Assembly (NCBI GenBank): GCA_026545765.1
Contig: CM048841.1
Location: 97,607,352-97,671,351 of the forward strand
Direction of reading: 5' to 3'
Length of the DNA: 64,000 nt
Source of the DNA: Plantago major
Lineage: Eukaryota > Streptophyta > Magnoliopsida > Lamiales > Plantaginaceae
The stretch's first letter is position 1; the number at the start of each line of letters is the position of its first letter. The notes under the pieces are model-generated. The model ran no database searches. It worked only from the letters and a program-made list of their open reading frames with translations, and was not told the origin of the DNA. The translations under genes were made by a program, and so were the position numbers. Shown in pieces: positions 32,807 through 43,575 of this stretch.

Positions 32807-35800
32807 ATGGCGGAAACAGATCCACGAAGCGGCTACTGCAAATCAAACTCCACCTTCTACAGCAAACGCAACCCCTTCCCCTTACCCGCCAACCACTCAC
32901 TCGACGTCACCACCTTCATCTCCTCCCGCGCCCACCACGGCACCACCGCATTCATCGACTCCGCCACCGGCCGCCGCCTCTCCTACTCCGACCTCTGGCT
33001 CGCCGTCGATTCCGTCGCCTCCTCCCTCTCCTCCGATTTCCACATCCGCAAAGGCCACGTCATCCTCCTCCTCTCCCCCAACTCAATCTACTTCCCAATC
33101 GTCTGCCTCGCCGTCATGTCACTCGGCGCCATCATCACCACCACCAATCCGCTCAACACCGCCGGAGAAATCGCCAAGCAGATCTCTGATTCCAACCCTG
33201 TCCTCGCCTTCACCATCTCTCCGCTCCTCCCCAAAATCGCCGCTTCCAATCTCCCTGTCGTACTGTTAAACGACACCGTTTCGAACACTCACTCAAGCAG
33301 CTCAATTTCAATCAAAGCGACTGGATCAGATTCAATTAGCTCAAAAAACTCAGCCAGATCGGAAAAATTGAGGATCGTCACTACGATCGAGGAAATGATG
33401 AGGAAGCAACCGAGTCAGAGACGAGTCAAGGAGCGAGTGAACCAGGACGACACGGCGACGCTGCTGTACTCATCAGGCACAACCGGAGCTAGCAAAGGCG
33501 TGGTTTCGTCTCACAAAAACCTGATCGCGATGGTTCAAACGATAGTCGGCAGGTTCAGGCTGGAGGAAGGGAACCACACGTTCATATGCACGGTGCCGAT
33601 GTTCCACATCTACGGCCTAGTCGCGTTCGCCACCGGTTTGATCGCCTCCGGTTCGACTGTTGTGATCCTGTCGAAATTCGAAATGGACGAGATGCTAATG
33701 GCGATTCAGAAATACTCTGCGACTTACTTGCCGTTAGTTCCGCCGATTCTAGTCGCGTTGATTAACAACGCTGATGCGATCAGGAGGAAGTACGACTTAC
33801 GGAGTTTGCAGTCGGTGTTGTCTGGTGGCGCGCCGCTGAGTAAGGAGGTGATCGAAGGTTTTGCGGAGAGGTATGAGGGAGTGAAGATATTGCAGGGGTA
33901 TGGATTGACGGAGTCGACGGGGATTGGAGCTTCGACTGATTCGTTGGAGGAGAGTAGGAGGTATGGTACGGCGGGGTTGCTGTCGCCGAATATGGAGGCG
34001 AGGATTGTCGATCCGGAGACTGGTGTGGCGCTGCCAGTCAACCGGACCGGTGAGCTTTGGCTCAAGGGACCGTGCATTATGAAAGGTAGATCGCATCAAC
34101 ATCACATATACGATGCAAATGTTTAAAGATGCATATAATACATGCTACATGAACATCACTTGTACGATACAAATGTTTTAAAATGCATATAATACAAGCT
34201 GCATGAACATCACTTGTACGATACAAATGATTAAAAATGCATATAATACAAGCTACGTATAATGCAAATTTATTAACCAAACTAAAGATTTTGAAGTTAA
34301 ACATTTGACATTTCCCATCTCATTTGAGTCTCTCCGAAAAGACGGGTATCACACAAGTTTGTATTTTTAGCTGAATTTGGACCGTAGTGGAATCTGATTA
34401 TTTGACCAACTATATTAAAGTTTACTAATTATAAATCTCGTGGATTTTTTAAGGAAGATTTAGATTAGATAAGCGGCAACATTCCAAATGTCGTGGCAAT
34501 ATTCTAGTATCAAGATATTTAAGAATATTAGCCAGTTGCACTTGTTTGTTAACTTTTGCTGTTATAATTTGACTTCTTCTGTCTTTTAGATCTACTTTTT
34601 ATCATGGATCTCATCAAAAGTGGAAAGAAACACTAAAACTTCTCATTTTATCGACTCAACGAGATTAAATTGATTTGAAATACGAAATTATGTTAAATAC
34701 TTTGTACTTCATAACTTTTTGTCTTATTTTCAAAGTATTACGAAAAGTTATGATAAACAAAGGAATGTATACAAAAAATTCCTAAACTTGCTGTTTTTTA
34801 AGAATTGAAAACATATTCCGAAATAGAATTTTTGATCTATTCTTTTCATGTTGGAAGCTATAGTGATTAATGGTTCAATCCAAGAGGACCAAGAACAGAA
34901 AGAACTATAAAGATGCCAAAAGAGTGGTTGTCTATATTCATCAAGTATATAATGTCAAACAAACTACTGCATATATAACCCTCACTTTCATCTTTTTTGG
35001 CTCATTTATGAAGATGAAGTTAAATAAAAACTGAACTTAGTTTTGCATTTGACTTGATGGTTTCACACTCGATGCGTTGTGGATGTTGCAGGTTACTTTT
35101 TTAATGAAGAAGCGACAGCATCAACCCTTGATACAGATGGATGGTTAAGAACAGGAGATCTGTGCTACATTGATGAGGATGGTTTCATCTTTGTAGTTGA
35201 CAGGTTAAAGGAACTCATCAAGTACAAGGGCTACCAGGTGAATGCTCTATGACCGTGTTTCTAACATTTCATTGCCGAAATATGAACTTGGTTTAAATGC
35301 AAGTAGTAATCTGTTCCCAGTTAACATTCAGGATTTAGCAAGAAAAACTAACTCCCAGCTGATTGGTTTTTCAGGTTCCTCCCGCAGAACTGGAAGCCCT
35401 GCTACTCACACACCCTGAAATAAGTGATTGTGCTGTCATACCGTAAGTGCACTTCAGCTTTCAACTTGCTATTAAACATACGAACTCAACCTCATTAAAT
35501 GTTATCATTTTGCTGTTGTAATAAATTAGATTCCCGGATAAAGATGTTGGACAATTTCCTATGGCGTATGTGGTGCGCAAATCTGGAAGTTCATTATCAG
35601 AGAGTGCAATCATGGATTTTGTTGCGAAACAGGTGAAGTAAAATCAACTACACGATTGAGCTTCAACAATGCATGTGTTACTTTCCCCTATCTTAAGAGG
35701 AATGCAGACTAGGAAAATAACTTGTTTATAAACTGGTTGCAGGTGGCTCCATATAAGAGAGTTCGACGAGTAGCATTCGTAACTTCTATTCCCAAGAATC

Positions 35801-35856
35801 CATCAGGCAAGATACTAAGGAAAGATCTGATAAAGCTGGCTCTTTCAAAAATGTGA
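32807..35856 (+). CDS. OPCL1: OPC-8:0 CoA ligase 1-like (4-coumarate:CoA ligase-like), copy 1
   Basis: Five exons: 32807-34085, 35092-35237, 35375-35442, 35530-35632 and 35743-35856, all phases matching, 569 residues. It belongs to the ANL adenylate-forming superfamily. It shows the AMP-binding [14 protein letters not shown] (about 220-233), GYGLTESTG (about 364), [18 protein letters not shown], the [14 protein letters not shown] hinge and [11 protein letters not shown] with the catalytic lysine. The closest family known to me is Arabidopsis OPCL1, a peroxisomal ligase activating OPDA-derived OPC-8:0 for jasmonate synthesis; the N-terminus ([15 protein letters not shown]) matches that subgroup. 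The C-terminus is SKM, a variant type-1 peroxisomal signal. It has a Ser-rich insertion (about 160-180) absent from copy 2 and a 1006-base intron 1. Early exon 1 has markedly C-rich third codon positions. Substrate is inferred from similarity. Confidence 0.92.
34091..34268. repeat. Three-unit ~55-bp tandem repeat in OPCL1-like intron 1
   Basis: Units contain catgaacatcacttgtacga and aaatgcatataatacaagct, starting near 34091, 34144 and 34199. The array begins six bases after the exon 1 donor. Confidence 0.8.
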
Positions 35857-36159
35857 ATTTACTTGTAGAGTTGAAAGGTTGAAATTCTATTGTGTAAGGA
35901 ATACTATTTTGAGTTGCAAGTTTGTATTATTGCCTGTAGATATGTATCACATGTATCTGACCGGATACACAACTTCTATAGTTCTGTGTGTAGTTTTTTG
36001 TAATGTCATGATTATTGCAACACACACTCTTTTTACCAGCTAAGTTGCTCATCTGAACACTTGTTTCTACGAGTCTGATCAACGAAAATATTATATGCGA
36101 ACCAGGTTAGTAAACTGGAGGAATCATCATACCTGGACTATAATGCTGTATTGCAACCC
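35857..36159. other. 3' region of OPCL1-like copy 1
   Basis: AT-rich 3' UTR-like sequence with no other feature. Confidence 0.5.
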
Positions 36160-36222
36160 GGGGATGCAGCGGCATTGTCAGTTTCCGACAAGCCCAGTAT
36201 CTGACAATGCCGCTGCATCCCC
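36160..36222. repeat. 22-bp perfect inverted repeat (hairpin)
   Basis: The arms 36160-36181 and 36201-36222 are exact reverse complements with a 19-base loop. Each contains ggggatgcagcggcattgtc. It overlaps the SAUR relic, so one arm may derive from that gene. Confidence 0.9.
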
Positions 36223-36297
36223 AACCTCCATCTGCTGAAATTCCGCAGCAGACAACACCACCAGGAACTTGTAATGAGCCATCAGCTGTTGATTGTA
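36201..36297 (-). pseudogene. SAUR relic, decayed
   Basis: On the minus strand the peptide STADGSLQVP is readable here; the intact SAUR at 39234-39605 has STADGPLQVP. The DNA match around it covers about 30 bases (ggaac.tgtaa.g..ccatcagctgttga), and the flanking sequence is only weakly similar. There is no ATG or usable frame. Both SAUR sequences lie on the minus strand downstream of an OPCL1-like copy, so this is best explained as a decayed copy from a block duplication. Confidence 0.6.
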
Positions 36298-36486
36298 AGA
36301 ATGGTTAACAAATAACAACTCTTCATTAATCAAAACATAACATACTAGTCAATGATGTGTACTTTTAATTTATTAATACCTGTGTGAACCCTGGATAAAC
36401 ATTTGTAGAATACAATAAGATGGACAAATGATCTGGTGAAGTATCCTTGTTCGGTTGACGAATTCTTGTTAACTCTCAAGTCAACC

Positions 36487-38510
36487 ATGGCAGAAATAGA
36501 TCCAAGGAGCGGCTTCTGCAAATCCAACTCCACATTCTACAGCAAGCGCAAGCCGGTTCCTTTACCAGCCAACGACTCGCTTGATGTCACCACCTTCATC
36601 TCCTCCTGCACCCACCACGGCAAGATTGCCTTCATTGATGCTGCCACTGGCGACAGCATCACTTACTCCGACCTTTGGTGTTATGTGGAGTCCGTCGCTG
36701 ATACCCTCTCTGCTGACTTTGGCATCCGTAAAGGCGACGTTATCCTCCTTTTCACTCCAAACTCCATCTACTTCCCTATTGTATGCCTTGCTGTCATGTC
36801 CCTCGGAGCCATCATCACCACCACCAATCCTCTCAACACAGCCGGAGAAATTGCCAAACAGATTGCTGACTCGAAACCGGTACTCGCCTTCACCATTCCT
36901 CAGCTCCTCCCGAAAATTGCAGATTCTAATCTCCCTATAGTACTCTTGACATCAAACTTTACAAACGATTTGATCTCGAACAAACGAAAAATCTTGATGT
37001 CAATCAAAGAAATGATGGGGAGAGAACCGAGACAGAGCAGAGTTAGGGAGCGAGTCAAACTGGACGACACAGCGACTCTCCTATACTCCTCTGGCACAAC
37101 CGGCACGAGCAAAGGTGTTGTCTCGTCGCACCGGAACTTGATCGCAATTGTTCAAACCACTGTGGATAGGTTCAAATCAGACCAAGGGCACCAAACATTT
37201 CTATGCACGGTCCCAATGTTTCACATCTTCGGCCTATCTGCATTCGCAATCAGTTCAGCTGCAACAGGTTCGACCGTGGTGGTGATGTCCAGATTCGAGA
37301 TGGATGAGATGCTAATGGTGATCCAGAAATACTCGGTAACTCACCTGCCGTTGGTGCCGCCGATTCTTGTGGCGCTGATCAACAATACCGATGCAGTTAG
37401 AAGGAAATACGATTTGCGGAGCCTCCGTAGTGTGATTTGTGGAGGAGCACCACTGAGCAAGGAGGCGACTGAGGGGTTTGTGGAGAGATATCCAAAAGTG
37501 GCCATTATGCAGGGGTATGGACTCACCGAGTCCACTGGTAGTGGTACGTCGACTGACTCGTTGGAGGAGAGCCGTAAGTATGGTACTGCTGGGTTGCTGT
37601 CGCCCAGCATTGATGGGAAGATCATGGATCTGGAGACTGGAGTTGCGATGCCGGTCAACCAGACTGGCGAGCTTTGGCTCAGGGGTCCATGCATCATGAA
37701 AGGTATGATTTGGTGATGTTAAGTTACATGGCATGAAACAGTGACCAAACTAAACATGGATTTTCAGGTTATTTTAGCAATGAAGAGGCAACATCAGCAA
37801 CTCTAGATTCAGATGGATGGTTGAGAACCGGAGATTTGTGCTACATTGACGAGGATGGTTTCGTTTTTGTAGTCGACAGGTTGAAGGAACTCATCAAGTT
37901 CAAGGGCTATCAGGTAAATGGTTTCGAATTTCACAGCCAAAAGAATAGAAGCAAAATTTGTTGGAAAATATGATTTTATACAGGGATTCAAGCAGGAACA
38001 TTGCTTTTTTCAGGTTCCCCCTGCAGAATTGGAAGCTTTGTTACTCACTCATCCGGAAATAGCTGATTCTGCTGTTATACCGTGAGTTCTCACCGTCTGC
38101 TATTAACATCCGATCCTGATCTTATCTAAATGAAATGCTGTTATCTTATCTGTGTTGTGCATTAGGTTCCCAGATACAGAAGCTGGCGAAATACCCATGG
38201 CTTATGTCGTACGCAAAGCAGGAAGCTCGTTATCAGAGAGTGCAGTCATGGATTTTGTTGCGAAACAGGTGAAGTCAAGACTTTACTGTACCAGTATTGA
38301 ATTTTGCTGGTGCATTTTACTTCACAATTTCATCAACATTGTAGACTATTGCACTAGGCAAAGACGCGTACTAATGTGATCATAAACTTGTCTTAGGTCG
38401 CTCCATACAAGAGAATTCGAAGAGTGGCATTCGTGGCTTCAGTTCCTAAGAATCCATCAGGCAAGATACTAAGGAAGGATCTCATAAAGCTGTCTCTTTC
38501 AAAAATGTAA
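36487..38510 (+). CDS. OPCL1: OPC-8:0 CoA ligase 1-like, copy 2
   Basis: Five exons: 36487-37702, 37768-37913, 38014-38081, 38166-38268 and 38397-38510, 548 residues. Exons 2-5 have exactly the lengths of copy 1 (146, 68, 103, 114). It shows [55 protein letters not shown] and [11 protein letters not shown], and also ends SKM. The open frame begins at 36436, but the ATG at 36487 (accATGgca) aligns with copy 1 ([15 protein letters not shown]). Intron 1 is only 65 bases, against 1006 in copy 1, so the difference is probably growth in copy 1. The probable role is peroxisomal activation of jasmonate precursors or related acyl chains. The two copies may have divided expression or substrate range; the sequence cannot tell. 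Confidence 0.92.
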
Positions 38511-38958
38511 TGCAATTAATCTATGAATTCGCAAGCATCATATTTTCGGCTGTGTAAATGAATTTTTACTTGCAAGTTCTGCTACTGTCTGTAGATTCAC
38601 ATATGTATCAGATAGCTCTAAATTTGAATCAAAATATATTTGCTGTTCATATATTCTAGCTCTGATGCAGATTTCAAACAGACTTTTCACTGTTATACAT
38701 GAATTCAGAGCTTTGAATCAGCTTGGCAGACTTCACTAACAGAAGTTGCTCATCTGCAAATTCATTCACCAACGGAAACTAGTCGCGCGACAAAGATAGA
38801 GTGCATTTTGAAACAAAATTGAACTGTAAATTAACTTTACATGCCACAAATTTTCATACAATTGAAAAAATGGGCAACTTCAGCTTCCTAAAGCACCTGA
38901 CAAGATCATACTAAATATAACATGTCAAGAAATTGTGCTAGCTATTACCCTACTAGGA
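38511..38958. other. Intergenic
   Basis: 3' region of OPCL1-like copy 2; nothing else is seen. Confidence 0.5.
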
Positions 38959-39085
38959 AGGCTCTGTTCTCTTCGTCTGAACAGAACTGAATTATAGTAC
39001 TCCATAAAATATAAAACTGAACTGAACTGAACTGAATGGATCTGAACTGAACTGAATGAGTTTACAGACGAAGAGAACAGAGCCT
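38959..39085. mobile_element. 127-bp MITE with perfect 21-bp terminal inverted repeats
   Basis: The termini 38959-38979 and 39065-39085 are exact reverse complements (aggctctgttctcttcgtct...). The interior is made of (gaact)n-type repeats: aactgaactgaactgaac. A clear target duplication is not visible. A related copy is interrupted by a LINE tail at 52857-53329. Superfamily unassigned. Confidence 0.8.
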
Positions 39086-39233
39086 AAATTGTCATAAACA
39101 GGATTGAACTGCTTAACATAAACAAAATACATAATGAAATTCAACTCAATCCAACCTAATCTAAGACGTACGACTGTCAGACGCTCCTCAAATGTCCATG
39201 ACTGACTTTCAAGAACGAAGATTGACCCACGAG

Positions 39234-39605
39234 TCATGAACAAGATGAACGAACCGGGCTAGTAACCATCAAATCCTGATTCTGTTTCGGCAATGCAGCC
39301 CCACGAAAGCCCCTAACCGACAAGACCGCCTTGTCTACATCTCCATCAGAGTGCTTCCTGAGTAAACAAAGTATGTTCTCCACCAGTTCCTTCTCACAAG
39401 GAACCTGTAACGGACCATCAGCTGTTGAGCCATACTCTTCCTCAGCCATGTCCAGGAGCACTCTAAAAATCGGATGGTTTAGATAACACAACGGGACGAC
39501 AAATCTCTTGTTATCCTTAGAGTAGACAACAAAATGACCCTTTCTTTTCCATTTCTCCATGATTTTCCGCAGCGTTTTTGAGCTTCCCTTCATCGAATTT
39601 AGCAT
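39234..39605 (-). CDS. SAUR (small auxin up RNA) family protein
   Basis: Single exon, 123 residues from the ATG at 39605 (MLNSMKGSSK). It carries the SAUR core: KRKGHFVVYSKDNKRFVVP, LCYLNHPIFRVLLDMAEEEYG and DGPLQVPCEKELVENIL. SAURs are small, usually intron-less, auxin- or hormone-responsive regulators. Many promote expansion by restraining PP2C.D phosphatases, but members differ. There is a second in-frame Met at residue 5. The C-terminal tail (SVRGFRGAALPKQNQD) is short. It lies tail-to-tail with OPCL1-like copy 2, and a decayed SAUR holds the same position after copy 1. Confidence 0.88.
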   Translation of the reverse strand: MLNSMKGSSKTLRKIMEKWKRKGHFVVYSKDNKRFVVPLCYLNHPIFRVLLDMAEEEYGSTADGPLQVPCEKELVENILCLLRKHSDGDVDKAVLSVRGFRGAALPKQNQDLMVTSPVRSSCS

Positions 39606-41366
39606 CAAGTTCAGTTTTTTGAGCTAGAATCTGATGGCAATGTACTTGGTAAAGTAGTTAGAGGATATGGCAGTTAGAAGAGGACAGAAAGATTGAAAGA
39701 TAGAGATATGAACTTGGCTTGTGGCTGAGCTTTCAAATGCAGTATCATCCAAAATGGAAGGTATTTTTCAAGATGTAGGACAATTATGTAGGACTGTCCA
39801 AAATGATGGGGAAATATGTTTTTCACGTGAAAAATCACGGTTTTGGCTTTTGTTCGTCCCTTTTTCTTATCTTACTCTGAATTGATGAGCACCCATAAAA
39901 TTTGCGTGCTATGTCGTTGGATTCTTTGGATTGAGCTACATGATCACAATTCACAAGCTACAGTGCCTTTTTTCGATCCTCATTCACCCCTCACTGTAGC
40001 AGTAGAAGTGGGTCCAGTGTGGGATCGACAACGACAAGCTGTTACAGTGTTGTACTCCTATTGTGTTTTGCTCAATCCGCTTCTGAGAACTTCGTACATT
40101 AGAAATTGCTGGGAAGAATCTGAACTGTTTCATTTTTGTCCCAGTTCGTACCAATAACAGGTTCCAATTTCCAAAGCGAACAAAAGTCTTGCAAAGCATC
40201 CTATTCTATTCCTGTCCCAACTCTGATAGATGTAAGACTTTCAACGATATTGCATGTAAGCACAAAGTTTCGTACTTTGACAAATACTCACAAGAATTTC
40301 AACTTCATGTTCACACACACACAGATAGATTACTGCACATTTTATATTGACATGGTACTTTTTTCTGAAAATAGTTTTAAATTATCTAACAAATATGCAA
40401 TTACTTTCTCATACTTTTATCCATTTAAACTTGTGCACAGCTTCATGAGAATGAGATTGGAATGGATGAAATAATAGTAACTCAAAAGCATGTGGTCAAT
40501 TTAATTGTATACAAACTTTTTTGAGATACCGTCTCTTTGAGAGACCGAATCAACATCATATGTATACCTTTAAACGTAATGTGTCTGGTAAACTTACATA
40601 ATATTTACATTATATTATCTGCATTTCTGAACATATGATACATTTAGTTAACATTCAATGTTTGTAAGTTAATTATAACTAAATGTGTGATGTTAGATTT
40701 TGTATTGCGAGAAACGGTAACTCTATGATTAGATAAATCTGTTAGCTAAAGATTGCACATTTAACAGATTTATATAAAATATAATATCAACTGGTCCATT
40801 GGTTGTTCAATTAGTTAAAGAACCACATGAAAAAGCAAACAAGGTCAAATTTTGTGGTCGTTGGATATTAAATATAATATTAACTGGTTCAACAAATAAA
40901 GCAATTGAATTTCAGCTATCTGATTGTGTGAATTGTGATTTTCCATTGATTATAAAATTACAATCCATGTGATTAGTGAAGAAAGATTATTTCTCAGTCA
41001 ATCTTTGCATTATAATGTGTGAAAACAAAAACATCATAGGTTTATAATTACTCCTTTTTTAAAAAAAAAAATCATAGATTGAATTTGCTAAACAAGTTAA
41101 TAATTTAGGTCCCAATTTTGATATATTAAATTACTAAATTATGTTGGTAAATGGTGATCAAAGTCTGCACGTAAATTCGTATGATACCTTTCAAGCGGGA
41201 CGGTGCCTACATCAAATTGACAAACTCGCCATAATCTTTAAATGCAGAGAAATGGCGGTCAGCTGAAGTAGCCTAGCATCCAAATTTTGTCATACCTTCA
41301 TACTCAACTCTTCATTTTTTTTGATTTTTTCTGACATGCAACAAAGTCTTCTTATTCATACTTCCT
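39606..41366. other. Intergenic between SAUR and transporter
   Basis: Bidirectional upstream region. A self-complementary phrase (accgtctctttgagagac) lies at about 40529, with a loosely related gagaccgtaccgtttgg near 62616. The frame at 39843-40157 has no family-like sequence. No gene is seen. Confidence 0.5.
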
Positions 41367-41373
41367 TATATAG
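41367..41373 (+). promoter_or_regulatory. TATA box close to the LHT8-like start
   Basis: tatatag lies only about 20 bases before the ATG at 41388. If used, transcription would begin near 41397 and translation at the next in-frame ATG, 41436. Confidence 0.45.
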
Positions 41374-41387
41374 CTAAACCTACCCAA

Positions 41388-43575
41388 ATGCAAAGTGATA
41401 CTAACAAACTCAACAAGTTCAAAGAAACAACAGACATGGCAGATATGGTTGAGAATGGCCAAGCAGCTCCGCCACTTAACGGCGGAGAAAAACCGCCTGT
41501 GGCTGTTTCGGCTATGAAAGCCAAGTACAACTCACCTTCCCTTTCTAGATACCCACTGTTATCCACCGAGCATTCAAATGCAGCTAGCAATGGTATCAGT
41601 AGTACTGATAATTCAGCCACAGAAATAACTACGACTCCTCGCACTGCGAATTTCCTTAGCCCTTTGAGCAGCCCTATGATAAGAAGGGCAATTGATATGA
41701 CCAGGCTGAACCCCGAAGATGCTTGGCTCCCCATAACAGAGTCGAGGAATGGGAATGCGTTTTACGCTGCATTTCACACGCTTTGCGCTGGTATCGGGAT
41801 TCAAGCACTTGTGCTCCCTGTTGCATTCACCATACTTGGCTGGTAAGTCAGTTTTAATAATCAGTTTTGTATATAAACAGCTAAAGAAATCCATATGTTA
41901 CAAAAGATGTCACACTATTTTGACACGTTTCAGTCTGGAGATAGGCCTCAACTACCTATAATGTTTTCAAACCCAACTACTCTTAAAACATCTCTATAAA
42001 ATTTTCTTTTGAAATGGATGCAGGACATGGGGAATCATATGCTTGACAGTGGCTTTTGTATGGCAACTCTACACCTTTTGGGTATTGACCAATCTCCACG
42101 AATCGACTGAAAATGGGATGCGTTACAGTCGATACCTCCAACTTTTCAGTGTTACTTTTGGTACGTGTAACATATACCGCATACACATCATCTTGCTCTG
42201 AGAATCATTAGTAGATTAACAAACATATTTGAATGCAACAGGAGAAAGGATGGGGAAAATATTTGCCCTGTTTCCGATTCTATACTTATCGGCAGGCACC
42301 TGCGTGGCGCTAATAGTAGTGGGTGGTTCCACTTCCAGTCTCTTCTATCAGATCATATGTGGCGGCCACGGATGCTCAGCAAGGCCCTTGACCACCGTGG
42401 AATGGTACCTAGTGTTTACATGTGCCGTTGTGCTCGTGTCACAGCTCCCAAACCTCAACTCGATTGCAGGTGTGTCACTAATAGGCGCAGTTACTGCCAT
42501 AGCATACTGTGCCATGATGTGGATCGTGTCTGTCACGGAGGGCAGGCTCACCGGCGTGTCTTATGATCGTGTGAGACCTAATACTGACACCAAGTGGTTC
42601 TTTGGGGTTTTGAATGCACTTGGAATCATTGCTTTTGCTTTTAGAGGACACAATGTCACTCTTGAAATCCAGGTATAGAGGCATGAACAATAGAACACAA
42701 TTTATAAGAAGAAACAAAGAAGGAAAAAGGCAAAGGATTTTCTATATTGATGTCCCAATACTGTACTAGGTAAATGGTTCTCTAATATTTTGGTAATTTG
42801 GTTGCAGGCAACTATGCCCTCAAGTGAAAAGAAACCATCTCGGGTTCCCATGTGGAGAGGCGTCCAAGCTGCATATTTCATCGTCGCATTATGTCTGTAT
42901 CCTCTGGCAATCGCAGGATACTGGGCATATGGCAATAGGGTATGATAGTTATATATATCTAAATTATCCAATTCTTAGGACAGCTAAATTGCATCTGCAA
43001 CAATCTTGATCTTCTCGAAAAATGTCATGTGACTCATGTCCATGTAATTACCAGTTCATTTATCACTAACAACTACTACTATGCAGATACCAGCAAATGG
43101 AGGGATGCTGACAGCAATCTACGCTTTCCATGGCCGAGACACTTCACGAAAGATCCTAGGACTAATCAGCTTATTCGTCATACTCAATGCACTGAGTTCG
43201 TTCCAAATATATGGCATGCCAATGTTCGATGACATAGAATCCAAGTACACAAAGAGGATGAAAAAACCATGTCCCAGGTGGCTAAGAGCGATCATCAGGA
43301 TTGTGTTTTGTTTCTTCTGCTTTTTCATTGCAGTGGCTGTCCCATTTCTTGGAAGTGTTGCAGGTTTGATAGGTGGCATTGCAGTTCCAGTGACATTCGC
43401 GTATCCATGTCTTATGTGGATTAGGATTAAGAAACCCAAGAAATATAGTGTCATGTGGTGTCTAAACTGGATACTCGGAGTATCTGGAATTGCACTGAGC
43501 ATATTGCTCATTGCTGCTGGTGTTTATGTCGTGATTGACACAGGAATTGAAGTTAGCTTCTTCAAGCCAAATTAG
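41388..43575 (+). CDS. LHT8-like: Lysine/histidine transporter-like 8 amino-acid permease
   Basis: Five exons: 41388-41842, 42024-42160, 42242-42672, 42808-42939 and 43087-43575, 547 residues. It is an AAAP/ATF amino-acid:proton symporter of the plasma membrane. A long hydrophilic, Ser/Thr/Pro-rich N-terminus (about 1-110) precedes LNPEDAWLPITESRNGNAFY, the signature of the LHT8 (AATL1) subgroup. About ten membrane segments follow, including IQALVLPVAFTILGW, VEWYLVFTCAVVLVSQLPNL, LNALGIIAFAFRGHNVTLEI and IGGIAVPVTFAYPCLMWI. It ends in FFKPN, typical of the group. The start is uncertain: 41388 gives the full frame, but a TATA box at 41367 favours the ATG at 41436 (531 residues, MADMVENG). The transported substrate is inferred from family only. 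Confidence 0.92.

Noticed and set aside
33724..34105. Antisense frames over the two OPCL1-like genes
   Set aside because: Same-position shadows in both paralogues; the + strand has all adenylation motifs.
36436..36486. 17-residue N-terminal extension of OPCL1-like copy 2
   Set aside because: No counterpart in copy 1 and a much better start context at 36487.
39843..40474. Two open frames of about 104-112 codons upstream of the transporter gene
   Set aside because: Non-ATG start in one case, no domain, and unlike any plant family I know.
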